Source: Gemmatimonadota bacterium | Lineage (GTDB): Bacteria > Gemmatimonadota > Gemmatimonadetes > Gemmatimonadales > GWC2-71-9 | Length of the DNA stretch: 37,544 nucleotides | Assembly (NCBI GenBank): GCA_027294815.1 | Contig: JAPULP010000200.1 | Coordinates: 1 to 37,544 of the forward strand | Reading direction: 5' to 3' | In this document: positions 1-7,503 of the stretch, piece by piece | How positions within the stretch are numbered: the first letter of the stretch is position 1 | Layout of the letters: each line of letters begins with the position of its first letter | Made by a program: the position numbers and the translations under genes | Notes under the pieces: model-generated | Database searches by the model: none | What the model saw: only the letters and a program-made list of their open reading frames with translations | Told to the model about the DNA's origin: nothing

Positions 1-2
1 TC

Positions 3-1538
3 ACCGGCTTTGCGATGGGTGCGTCGTCGATCGCCCTGTTTGCGCGCGTGGGCGGTGGCATCTACACGAAAGCAGCCGACGTGGGAGCCGACCTGGTCGG
101 GAAAGTCGAGGCGGGCATCCCGGAGGACGATCCGCGAAACCCGGCAACCATCGCCGACAACGTCGGTGACAACGTCGGCGATGTGGCGGGGATGGGTGCG
201 GACATCTTCGAGAGTTACGTAGGAGCGTCGATCGCAACGATCGCCATCGCCGCCACCAGCCCGGCCATCACGAACCGGGCGGCCGCCGCCGCCCTGCCAA
301 TCCTGTTCATTCTGGCCGGTCTCGGATCCAGTGTGCTGGCCATTCTATTCTTCCGCCTCCTCGCAAAATCCAGTCCCGCAGCCGCCCTCCGATGGGCCGC
401 ATTCATTGCCGCAGGGATCTTCCTCCCAGCGGCCTACTTCATCTCCGGCGCCGTCGATATCGGGCTCGCGAACCCGCTCGGACCGTTCTGGGCGGTGCTC
501 GCCGGGACGCTCGCGGGGATCTTCATCGGGCTGGCGACCGAGTACTACACCGCGGCGAGCCCGATTCGGGTGATCGCCGAGGCGTCGCTGACCGGCCCGG
601 CCACCAACATCATCGCGGGCCTGGCCATCGGAATGCGGTCTATCGCCATCCCGGTGCTGTTGATCTGCGGCGCGATCTGGGTGGCGTACACAGCCGCGGG
701 TCTGTACGGCATCGGCATCGCCGCCGTCGGCATGCTGGCCACGGTGGGCGTGACCATGTCGGTGGACGCGTACGGCCCCATTGCCGACAACGCGGGCGGC
801 ATCAGCGAGATGAGCGGGCTCGGACCCGAGGTCCGAAAGATCACCGATGAGCTCGACGCCCTTGGCAACACGACGGCGGCCATGGGCAAAGGGTTCGCCA
901 TCGGGTCCGCGGCTCTGACGGCGCTGGCCTTGTTCAGCGCCTACGCGAACGCGGTAACACCGGCGGGAGCGGAGCCCCTTCTGCTGGACATCGTCGACCC
1001 GAAGGTCGTTATCGGACTCTTTCTGGGCGGCATTCTGCCCTTCTTTATCGGCGCGCAGACCATGACGGCCGTGGGCCGCGCAGCCGAGGGCATGGTGCAG
1101 GAGGTCCGACGCCAGTTCAGGGAGATTCCCGGCATCATGGAGGGAACGGCGAAACCGGATAGCGCCCGATGTATCGATATCTCCACCACTGCCGCCCTCC
1201 GGGAGATGATCTTGCCGGGCCTTACCGCGATCATCGCCCCTGTGCTGGTCGGGAAATTCCTCGGCATCCAGACACTGGGCGGCATGCTTGCGGGTGCCAC
1301 GCTCACCGGCGAGACGCTGGCGCTGTTCATGGCAAACGCCGGCGGCGCATGGGACAACGCGAAAAAGTACATCGAGGCGGGAGCCCACGGCGGGAAGGGA
1401 TCCGACCCCCACAAAGCCGCCGTCGTCGGTGACACCGTCGGCGACCCGTTCAAGGACACCAGCGGCCCGTCGCTGAATATTCTCATCAAACTGATGGCGG
1501 TGGTCAGCTTGGTCCTGGCTCCGTGGTTTATTGCGTAA
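3..1538 (+). CDS. hppA: Membrane-bound ion-translocating pyrophosphatase, 5' truncated by the window edge
   Basis: Hydrolyses pyrophosphate at the cytoplasmic membrane and uses the energy to pump H+ or Na+ outward. The reading frame is open from base 3, so the start lies outside the window and about 512 C-terminal residues remain of a family that is usually 650-800 long. The substrate-site signature DVGADLVGKVE is at about nt 78-110, followed by the DNVGDNVGD acidic motif, and a second acidic cluster (DTVGDPFKDTSGPS) is near the C-terminus. Many hydrophobic helices run throughout. The GNTTAA motif at 864-881 has alanine where K+-independent enzymes have lysine, which by family knowledge points to a K+-dependent subtype. 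Whether H+ or Na+ is pumped cannot be told from this fragment. The family assignment is certain. Confidence 0.97.
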   Translation, partial: TGFAMGASSIALFARVGGGIYTKAADVGADLVGKVEAGIPEDDPRNPATIADNVGDNVGDVAGMGADIFESYVGASIATIAIAATSPAITNRAAAAALPILFILAGLGSSVLAILFFRLLAKSSPAAALRWAAFIAAGIFLPAAYFISGAVDIGLANPLGPFWAVLAGTLAGIFIGLATEYYTAASPIRVIAEASLTGPATNIIAGLAIGMRSIAIPVLLICGAIWVAYTAAGLYGIGIAAVGMLATVGVTMSVDAYGPIADNAGGISEMSGLGPEVRKITDELDALGNTTAAMGKGFAIGSAALTALALFSAYANAVTPAGAEPLLLDIVDPKVVIGLFLGGILPFFIGAQTMTAVGRAAEGMVQEVRRQFREIPGIMEGTAKPDSARCIDISTTAALREMILPGLTAIIAPVLVGKFLGIQTLGGMLAGATLTGETLALFMANAGGAWDNAKKYIEAGAHGGKGSDPHKAAVVGDTVGDPFKDTSGPSLNILIKLMAVVSLVLAPWFIA

Positions 1539-1563
1539 GCCGTGACCCGTGAACCGCCAAGAG

Positions 1564-1592
1564 TTGCCACTACACCCCAGCCAGCTTAGACT
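1564..1592 (+). promoter_or_regulatory. Candidate sigma-70 type promoter of the rpsF operon
   Basis: A -35-like TTGCCA at 1564-1569 is separated by 17 bases from a -10-like TAGACT at 1587-1592. This predicts a transcript start near 1599 and a leader of about 85 nt before rpsF. The spacing is ideal, but the -10 matches the consensus at only 4 of 6 positions. This is inference from pattern only. Confidence 0.4.
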
Positions 1593-1602
1593 TCCCCGCC
1601 CA

Positions 1603-1660
1603 TAGGTGGCACTAGCCACCACCTACATACCGCCTACTCCGCCCCACACCCGGGCGGGGT
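1603..1660 (+). promoter_or_regulatory. Structured 5' leader of the rpsF operon, possible S6:S18 autoregulatory RNA
   Basis: Two hairpins precede rpsF. GGTGGC (1605-1610) pairs perfectly with GCCACC (1615-1620) around a 4-nt loop. CCGCCC (1639-1644) pairs with GGGCGG (1652-1657) around a 7-nt loop. Neither is followed by a T-run, so they do not look like intrinsic terminators. Leaders of rpsF operons in many bacteria bind the S6:S18 heterodimer for feedback control, and rpsF and rpsR are adjacent here. The specific link to that RNA family is inference. Confidence 0.35.
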
Positions 1661-1683
1661 CGCACAGACCAAGGGGAGGTGTG

Positions 1684-2142
1684 ATGACTCGTCGGTACGA
1701 GATCGTCTACATTTTCGACAGCGCGAACGAAGAACCCCAGATCGAGAAGCATCTGGACCGGTTTCATGCGGTGCTGAAAAGCAAAGAGAATCCGGATCCC
1801 ATTCGCAACGCCAACCACTGGGGAAAGCGCTCGCTCGCCTACCCAATCGCCGGTAACGAGATCGGGTATTACGTGGTGGTGCAGTTTTCCACCGACCCAA
1901 CGTTGTTACCCGAGTTTGAGCGGTTGCTCAAACTCGAGGAGGCGGTCATCCGCCACCAGATCGTCTTGAATGAAGGCGAGGTTCCCGTACCGGCTCCCGT
2001 GCCTGACGCGAGTGATGATCGCAAGGGGTCGGACAAGGAGAAGGGGTCGGACAAGGAGAAGGGATCGGACAAGGAGAAGGGGTCGGGAGAGGACAAGGGA
2101 TCGGACAAGGAGAAGGATTCGGACAAGGAGAAGGAAGAATGA
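1684..2142 (+). CDS. rpsF: 30S ribosomal protein S6 with a repetitive charged C-terminal tail
   Basis: S6 binds 16S rRNA and S18 in the platform of the small subunit. The first ~95 residues match the family (MTRRYEIVYIFD start, a WGKRSLAYPI segment, then GYYVVVQF). The frame is open upstream, but ATG 1684 has GGAGG at 1675-1679 and gives the canonical N-terminus. A GTG directly before it (1681) is an alternative. The product is 152 residues. The last ~40 residues are a disordered tail built from six KGSDKE-type hexapeptides encoded by an 18-bp tandem repeat. The TGA stop overlaps the rpsR ATG by 4 nt (ATGA), so the two are translationally coupled. Confidence 0.96.
   Translation: MTRRYEIVYIFDSANEEPQIEKHLDRFHAVLKSKENPDPIRNANHWGKRSLAYPIAGNEIGYYVVVQFSTDPTLLPEFERLLKLEEAVIRHQIVLNEGEVPVPAPVPDASDDRKGSDKEKGSDKEKGSDKEKGSGEDKGSDKEKDSDKEKEE
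2023..2130 (+). repeat. 18-bp in-frame tandem repeat, six units, in the rpsF tail
   Basis: Six consecutive 18-bp units of the type AAGGGGTCGGACAAGGAG encode KGSDKE. Units 1 and 2 are identical, units 3 and 5 (also identical to each other) and unit 6 differ slightly, and unit 4 is the most diverged, encoding KGSGED. The 18-bp period keeps the frame, so gain or loss of units would only change tail length. The array could vary between strains. Confidence 0.95.
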
Positions 2143-2357
2143 GACGTGGCAAGAAGACGTGTCCGGTATGTGAGATGGGAGTGCGGGTTGTCGACTACAA
2201 GGACGACCGTACACTCCAACGCTTCATTACGGACCGCGGGAAGATTCTTCCCCGTCGACTTTCCGGTACCTGTGCCAGGCATCAGCGGCAGGTCGGGACG
2301 GCTATCAAGCGTGCCCGTCACATCGCCTTGTTGCCGTTCATTCGCTCCGGCGCTTGA
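2139..2357 (+). CDS. rpsR: 30S ribosomal protein S18
   Basis: S18 is the partner of S6 on the small-subunit platform. The 72-residue product has the typical basic sequence with VDYKD, ITDRGKILPRR and TGTCARHQR-like segments (here SGTCARHQRQ) and two further cysteines near the N-terminus (CPVC at 8-11). The ATG overlaps the rpsF stop as ATGA, and the TGA stop overlaps the next ATG as TGATG, placing it firmly inside the operon. Length is normal for the family. Confidence 0.97.
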   Translation: MRRGKKTCPVCEMGVRVVDYKDDRTLQRFITDRGKILPRRLSGTCARHQRQVGTAIKRARHIALLPFIRSGA

Positions 2358-3325
2358 TGGCCGTTCGATCCGAGTCCCGAAAGCGAGGGCTCGGGTTGCT
2401 TCTGGTGTTCGGTGCCGTGATGGCGTTTGCACTCTTCGCACGCATCGGGCAGCTGACCTTGCCATTGGCGGGCTTGCTCGTCGCCACTCGCGCCCGGAGA
2501 GGCCACGTGATCGCCGCGTCATTCCTGGTGGGGGTGAGCCTGTGGTGGCTCGCTCAAGTCGGTAATCCTCCCGATCAACTCGTCCGCGCCGCAGCAGTTG
2601 TCGGAAGCACGGTGTTCGTCGCTGCGTTCGTGTCCATGAAATGGTCACACACCCATCGCTCGCTAGTGGCAATGGGACTGGCGGCGGGTGGCGTGACGGT
2701 AATGTTTGCCGCGCTGCGGATCTCCTGGCCCGAAGTGCGGTGGTGGGTGGAATCGCGCATCCAGTTTGCCGCGCAGATGACCCTCACACGTATGTCGGGA
2801 AACCGATTCGGAACGGGCGGTGACCTGACGAGCAACGACCCCATGGTCGGGCAGTTGGAGGGGTGGTTCGAGGCAGGCATTCCGTTATTGGCGGACTATT
2901 TCCCGGCCCTCGTGGCCGTGCAGATGTTCGCCGGATTCGCGCTGGCTATGGTGCTGTTCCGACGTATCGCGCCGGAGCTGGGGGTAACCCTCGCGAGGTT
3001 CAGGGACTTTCGCTTCTCCGAACATCTGGGGTGGATCGCGGTGGTCTCGCTGGCGATCGTACTCATGGTGAGAGCGGCCGCGCTGAAGCTGTTGGCGGCG
3101 AATGTGCTCGTGGTCGCCGGAATGCTCTACGCTTTGCGAGGGTCGGCGGTGGTCGTGTTCGGTCTCGCCTTGACCGGAGGCCCCGGCCTCATCACCACCG
3201 GTATCATCGCTCTTTCGGTGGTATTCATGTTGCCCGTCGTACTCACCGGCACCATTCTTCTTGGGGTGGTGGACACGGGCTTGGACCTGAGACGGCGGTG
3301 GTCGACACCGCAAGAGAGAACGTGA
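2357..3325 (+). CDS. DUF2232/YybS-like polytopic membrane protein
   Basis: A 322-residue integral membrane protein of unknown biochemical role. Roughly eight hydrophobic helices are visible, with a polar segment in the middle (about residues 130-165). Location between rpsR and rplI and overall character match the YybS/DUF2232 family, which sits in the same neighbourhood in other bacteria. That match is from synteny and general pattern, not from a diagnostic motif. The start is ATG 2357, sharing one base with the rpsR stop; an in-frame TTG at 2354 is less likely. The stop lies 2 nt before the rplI start. Confidence 0.7.
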   Translation: MAVRSESRKRGLGLLLVFGAVMAFALFARIGQLTLPLAGLLVATRARRGHVIAASFLVGVSLWWLAQVGNPPDQLVRAAAVVGSTVFVAAFVSMKWSHTHRSLVAMGLAAGGVTVMFAALRISWPEVRWWVESRIQFAAQMTLTRMSGNRFGTGGDLTSNDPMVGQLEGWFEAGIPLLADYFPALVAVQMFAGFALAMVLFRRIAPELGVTLARFRDFRFSEHLGWIAVVSLAIVLMVRAAALKLLAANVLVVAGMLYALRGSAVVVFGLALTGGPGLITTGIIALSVVFMLPVVLTGTILLGVVDTGLDLRRRWSTPQERT

Positions 3326-3327
3326 CG

Positions 3328-3774
3328 ATGGAAGTCATTCTTCGCGAAGACGTGGACCATTTGGGACGCATCGGAGAAATCGTACGAGTCAAAAACGGGT
3401 ACGCCCGCAACTACCTGATCCCGTACGGCAAGGCTTACCCGGCGACCGAAGGCAACAAGCGGCAGGTCGGTTTCGAGCACGCGCGTCGTGCCGAACGGCT
3501 CGCGTTCGAAAAGGGAGAGGCGGAGGCATTCGCAGCTCGGCTCGCAGACGTCACGCTGGCCTTTACGGCGAAAACCGGAGATGGCGACCGTTTGTTCGGA
3601 TCGATCACTACGGCTGACATCGCCAACAAACTCGCCGAAGCGGGTCACCAAGTGGATAAGCGGCACATCGAGTTGCACGAACCGATCAAAACGCTCGGCG
3701 AACACCACGTCGGTATTCGGTTGCACATGGACGTGAAACCCAAGATCCTCGTAACCGTGACCAAGGAGTCATAG
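3328..3774 (+). CDS. rplI: 50S ribosomal protein L9
   Basis: L9 binds 23S rRNA with its N-terminal domain and extends a long helix to a C-terminal domain. The 148-residue product is full length. Its N-terminus (MEVILREDVDHLGRIGEIV, then VKNGYARNYLIPYGKA) carries the L9 signature, and the C-terminal domain (GDRLFGSITTADI) is intact. ATG 3328 is chosen because it gives the canonical N-terminus; the frame runs open for hundreds of bases upstream and GTG 3322 is also in frame. AAGAGAGAA just upstream may be the ribosome site. Confidence 0.97.
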   Translation: MEVILREDVDHLGRIGEIVRVKNGYARNYLIPYGKAYPATEGNKRQVGFEHARRAERLAFEKGEAEAFAARLADVTLAFTAKTGDGDRLFGSITTADIANKLAEAGHQVDKRHIELHEPIKTLGEHHVGIRLHMDVKPKILVTVTKES

Positions 3775-3785
3775 CGAGTTACTCG

Positions 3786-3962
3786 GTGGGCATCGCTTAC
3801 TTGGACGGTCCCCGTCTTCGCCGATGCTTCATGGCCGCGGCTGACTGGGTAGAAGTCGGCCGGGACGCGGCCCAGACAGGCTCCGATGTGGCCGCCGAGG
3901 ACGAGCGCCGAGAGCCGGCTACCGGCGCCAATCGGAACATTTCCTCCTCGGGCGCGCTATGA
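3786..3962 (+). CDS. Short ORF resembling the N-terminus of DAK2/FakA-type proteins, possibly a remnant
   Basis: A 58-codon frame opens at GTG 3786 and ends in TGA overlapping the rsfS ATG (ATGA). The first ~25 residues (IAYLDGPRLRRCFMAAADWV) resemble the first helix of DAK2-domain fatty-acid-kinase-like proteins, where LDG...RR.L.A.ADWV is followed by the N.INVFPVPDGDTGTN nucleotide site. Here the sequence instead continues into an Ala/Glu/Arg-rich tail with no nucleotide site. It may be a degraded copy, a small stand-alone protein, or a leader coupled to rsfS. The resemblance is from memory of the family and is not proof. Confidence 0.4.
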   Translation: MGIAYLDGPRLRRCFMAAADWVEVGRDAAQTGSDVAAEDERREPATGANRNISSSGAL

Positions 3963-4324
3963 CCACCGACTGGGTGTCAGGGGAGCGGGATGTGCATGCG
4001 GCCGTGAGCGCACTGGAAGCCCATAAGGCGTCCAACATCGTCGTGCTAGACTTGCGCGACCTCAGCGGGGCGACCGATTTTTTCATTGTCGCGTCCGGGA
4101 CGTCTGACACCCATGTTCGCGCACTCGGAGAGCGGGTGCTCGAAGCGCTCTCGACGGACGGCGTCAAACCGCACCATACCGAGGGACTTTCGAAGGGACG
4201 TTGGGTATTGCTCGACTACGTAGATTTCGTGGTCCATGTGTTTCATCCCGCTCTGCGCCAGTTCTACCAGCTGGAACGACTCTGGGGAGAGGCACCGTCA
4301 GCCCTGATCGAGTCGCAGGCATGA
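3959..4324 (+). CDS. rsfS: Ribosomal silencing factor RsfS
   Basis: RsfS binds L14 on the large subunit and blocks joining of the subunits under starvation. The 121-residue product has the DUF143/Iojap features: a VLDLRDLSGATDFFIVASGTS core, the EG segment at 'TEGLSKGRWVLLDYVDFVVHVFHP' region (W, LLDY and VVHVF conserved) and a short C-terminal helix. The start ATG overlaps the short ORF upstream, and the TGA stop overlaps the next ATG (ATGA). In many bacteria rsfS follows nadD, which is absent here; instead it sits in the rpsF-rplI operon. Confidence 0.95.
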   Translation: MTTDWVSGERDVHAAVSALEAHKASNIVVLDLRDLSGATDFFIVASGTSDTHVRALGERVLEALSTDGVKPHHTEGLSKGRWVLLDYVDFVVHVFHPALRQFYQLERLWGEAPSALIESQA

Positions 4325-7300
4325 GCCGAGGCCGGTCCGCCCTCCTTTCTCTCGTCGTCGTTCTTCTCTTTCCCACATTCGTGCAGGCCCAATACTTCGG
4401 GCAAAACCGCGTCAGATACCGAAGCTTCGACTTCTTGATCGTCGAGACGGCACACTTTGACGTCTACTATTACGACGATTTCCGCGATGCGGCCATGGAT
4501 GCGGCGCGCATGGCCGAGCGGGCATACCAGCGCCTGGCGCGGACGCTGCACCACGAATACCGGGAACGGCAGCCGATCGTCCTGTTTGCATCCCACACGG
4601 AGTTTCAACAGAACAACCTCACCGACATCTCCGAGGGCGTGCAGGGCGTTACCGACGCATTACAGCATCGGGTGATGTTGCCCTTCACCGGGTCTTACGA
4701 AGATTTCGACCACGTCCTCCGGCACGAATTAGTCCACCAATTCCAATTCGACATCTTTGCCCGTGGTCGTATCGGGGCGGCGGTCGAACGCATGATGTTC
4801 GTGCAACCACCGCTGTGGTTTACCGAAGGCATAGCCGAGTACTTGTCGATTGGTCCGGTCAACGCGCTGACGGCGATGTGGTTGCGCGATGCCGCCCTGA
4901 ACGGAACCCTTCCGACGATCGAGCAACTCACCACCGACTCTAGAATCTTTCCGTATCGCTACGGACACGCACTCTTTTCGTATATCGGTGAGCGCTGGGG
5001 CGACGACACCGTAGCGGAAATCATGCACGGTGTGGCCGCGTCGGGCGTTGAAGGTGGTTTCGGCCGCGCGCTACGAATCTCACTCGAGCAATTGTCAAAG
5101 GACTGGCACGACGCGGTACGCAGGGTCCACCTCGCCCAAGAGCCCGAGTCAGAACGTTCTCTCGACGCTGCGACCCCGGTCCTCACGAGGGAGCGGTCCA
5201 CAGGCGGCCTGCACATCTCGCCCGCGCTGTCTCCGGACGGTTCGAAAATCGTGTACTTCTCGGATGCTGGATCGTTGTTCATCGATCTTTATCTTGCGGA
5301 CGTCGCGTCGGGCCGCATCAACCGCCGTCTGGTGCGGAGCGCATTCAGCGCCGAGATGGAGAGCTTGCGATTCTTGAATTCCGCGGCTGCGTGGTCGCCC
5401 GATGGACGGTTCCTGGCGTTCCCCGCCAAGCATGGTGGGCGCGACGACCTGATCATATTCGACACGGTGCACAACCGAATTCACCGTCGCATCGACATCC
5501 CCTTGTCGGGCATTACCAACCCCGCGTGGGCGCCCCACGGCAATCAGCTCGTGTTCACCGGGTTGTCGGGAGGCCATTCGGACCTGTATGTCGTCGATGT
5601 CGACGGAACCGACCTACAACAGCTGACCAACGACCGATACTCGGCGCTGCATCCCGCCTGGTCACCTGATGGGCGGGCCATTGCGTTTGTGACTGACCGT
5701 GGCCCACAGGCGGACCTCGACAACCTACGCACCGGTCCACTCGCCATTGCACTGTTCCACGTGGACACCGACGTCATCGACGTGCTTCCCGGCATGGAGG
5801 GCTCGAACATAAACCCGCAGTGGTCGCCGGATGGAACCGGCCTCGCCTTTGTCTCCGATCGGACCGGAGTCGCCAACCTCTTTATTCACGAAATCAACGA
5901 GGGCGAGACCTATCAGTTGACAGACGTGCACACCGGCATCTCCGGTATCACCGGGAAGTCGCCGGCTATTTCGTGGGCGCCGCAAGCCGACCGTCTTGCA
6001 ATGACGTATTACGAGAACGGCGAGTACAACGTGTACGCCGTGGACAACCCGCGAGCGCTCAAGCGCGAACCGTATGTGTCTCCCAGCGACACAGCGGACC
6101 TGGTCGCCTCGGTGGAAGCGGAGCACAACACGCGTTCTCTTCATTACGCCACCGAATCCATCCCCGCACCACCTCCACTGCGCACGGTCTCGGTGCGCGC
6201 GCTACTCGACAGCGCGCTCCAGCAACTGCCCGATACCGCCACGTTCGGGTTCCGACGTTATCATCCCACACTGCACCTCGATTACGTCGCGCAACCCACT
6301 ATCGGTTACCAACGAGATAATTTTGGAAGTGGAGTGTTTGGGGGAACGGCGATGTCGCTGTCCGATCTCCTCGGTAACCGTCGCCTGGTGGCCGGCGTCC
6401 AGGTCAACGGCCGGATCGAAGAGGCACAGCTACTCGCCGTCTACACCAACTCCGCTCACCGAACAGCATGGGCGGTCGGCTACGAACAGGCCCCGACGTT
6501 CTTCCTCCAAAACGTCGACATCGTGACCAACCCGGTCACCGGCCGACAACTCGTCAACGAACGGATTCAACGTTTCATCGTCCATCGCGCGTTCGTCGAG
6601 GCATATCGTTCGTTTTCCCGTTTCTCACGGCTCGAAGGACGTCTCAGTGCCTCGAACGTCTCGAGTGCACAGCTGAACTTCCAAACGCAGTACGACCCCA
6701 TAGGCGGTCTTGGATTCGAACGGAATCTACAAAAGATCAGCCAGGGGTCATTCAATTACCTCCAACCTTCTCTCGCGCTGGTGTACGACAATTCGGTCTC
6801 GCTGTGGAACGGACCGTACCTCGGCCGCCGGAGCCGCTTTGAGTACGCTCCGGCATTCGGGCAATGGAACTTCCACCAAACACTTGCCGACTATCGCCGC
6901 TACGATCAAATCAAGGGACAGGTCACATTCGCAACGCGGCTACTGTTTTTCGGCAGGTTTGGCCGGGATAGTCGCGAGTTCCCCGTTTTCCTGGGGACAC
7001 CGGAGTTGATCCGGGGCTACACGTCGGGGTCTTTCCGCCGGCGAGAGTGCAGCGCGGACAATGCCGCGGGTTTCGACAGCACGTGCGGCGAGTTGTTCCA
7101 ACTCATCGGCACGCGGCTTGCTGTATTCAACGCCGAGGTACGTTTTCCCATCGCCAATCAACTCGTATTCAAATCGTTGCCGGCTGTCTTCCCGCCAATC
7201 GAAGGAGCGGTGTTCTTCGACGCCGGAGTAACCTGGCAGGACGGGACCTCACTGAAGCTCATCCGCAGGGCCTCCGACGACCTCCATGCGGTGCGTGCCC

Positions 7301-7434
7301 CGTTGGCAAGCTGGGGTGTTTCCATTCGGGGCAATTTCTTCGGCTTCATGATCCTGCGCGGCGATTACGCCAAGCCCATCAGCCGCGAGAACGACGGCGC
7401 CTATTGGACCATCAGCTTTGGGCCGATGTTTTGA
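4321..7434 (+). CDS. Secreted zinc metallopeptidase (gluzincin) with PD40 propeller and outer-membrane barrel
   Basis: A 1037-residue three-part protein. A signal peptide (about residues 1-23, cleaved near VQAQ) leads into a peptidase domain with HELVH at 135-139 and a downstream TEGIAEY (E169) as probable third zinc ligand. Residues ~290-640 hold at least five or six TolB/PD40 blades (repeated SPDG motifs: LSPDG, WSPDG, WAPHG, WSPDG, WSPDG, WAPQ). The rest (~690-1037) is rich in alternating strands and ends YWTISFGPMF, with the terminal Phe typical of BAM substrates, suggesting a surface-antigen/Omp85-like barrel. The start is ATG 4321, overlapping the rsfS stop; the frame is open upstream. 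It probably lies in the outer membrane with the protease in the periplasm or at the surface. The substrate is unknown. Confidence 0.85.
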   Translation: MSRGRSALLSLVVVLLFPTFVQAQYFGQNRVRYRSFDFLIVETAHFDVYYYDDFRDAAMDAARMAERAYQRLARTLHHEYRERQPIVLFASHTEFQQNNLTDISEGVQGVTDALQHRVMLPFTGSYEDFDHVLRHELVHQFQFDIFARGRIGAAVERMMFVQPPLWFTEGIAEYLSIGPVNALTAMWLRDAALNGTLPTIEQLTTDSRIFPYRYGHALFSYIGERWGDDTVAEIMHGVAASGVEGGFGRALRISLEQLSKDWHDAVRRVHLAQEPESERSLDAATPVLTRERSTGGLHISPALSPDGSKIVYFSDAGSLFIDLYLADVASGRINRRLVRSAFSAEMESLRFLNSAAAWSPDGRFLAFPAKHGGRDDLIIFDTVHNRIHRRIDIPLSGITNPAWAPHGNQLVFTGLSGGHSDLYVVDVDGTDLQQLTNDRYSALHPAWSPDGRAIAFVTDRGPQADLDNLRTGPLAIALFHVDTDVIDVLPGMEGSNINPQWSPDGTGLAFVSDRTGVANLFIHEINEGETYQLTDVHTGISGITGKSPAISWAPQADRLAMTYYENGEYNVYAVDNPRALKREPYVSPSDTADLVASVEAEHNTRSLHYATESIPAPPPLRTVSVRALLDSALQQLPDTATFGFRRYHPTLHLDYVAQPTIGYQRDNFGSGVFGGTAMSLSDLLGNRRLVAGVQVNGRIEEAQLLAVYTNSAHRTAWAVGYEQAPTFFLQNVDIVTNPVTGRQLVNERIQRFIVHRAFVEAYRSFSRFSRLEGRLSASNVSSAQLNFQTQYDPIGGLGFERNLQKISQGSFNYLQPSLALVYDNSVSLWNGPYLGRRSRFEYAPAFGQWNFHQTLADYRRYDQIKGQVTFATRLLFFGRFGRDSREFPVFLGTPELIRGYTSGSFRRRECSADNAAGFDSTCGELFQLIGTRLAVFNAEVRFPIANQLVFKSLPAVFPPIEGAVFFDAGVTWQDGTSLKLIRRASDDLHAVRAPLASWGVSIRGNFFGFMILRGDYAKPISRENDGAYWTISFGPMF

Positions 7435-7435
7435 C

Positions 7436-7470
7436 GGGAGCAGGGAGCAGGGAGCAGGGAGCGGGGAGCA
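7436..7470 (+). repeat. Heptamer array (GGGAGCA)x5 after a stop codon
   Basis: Five tandem 7-nt units begin 1 nt after the TGA stop of the metallopeptidase: 7436-7442, 7443-7449, 7450-7456, 7457-7463 (GGGAGCG) and 7464-7470. The G-tracts have G3N4 spacing, which fits the canonical G-quadruplex pattern on the mRNA-sense strand. The same unit recurs inverted at 15315-15342. Confidence 0.95.
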
Positions 7471-7503
7471 GCAAGCCCAAGGATCGTAGCCGGCTGGCCC
7501 CGG

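Noticed and set aside
1603..1620. Intrinsic terminator of hppA
   Set aside because: The 6-bp stem is perfect but no T-run follows; it fits better as part of the rpsF leader.
345..1622. Long minus-strand open frame opposite hppA
   Set aside because: Arg/His/Gly-rich antisense shadow of a GC-rich gene; hppA on the plus strand is unmistakable.
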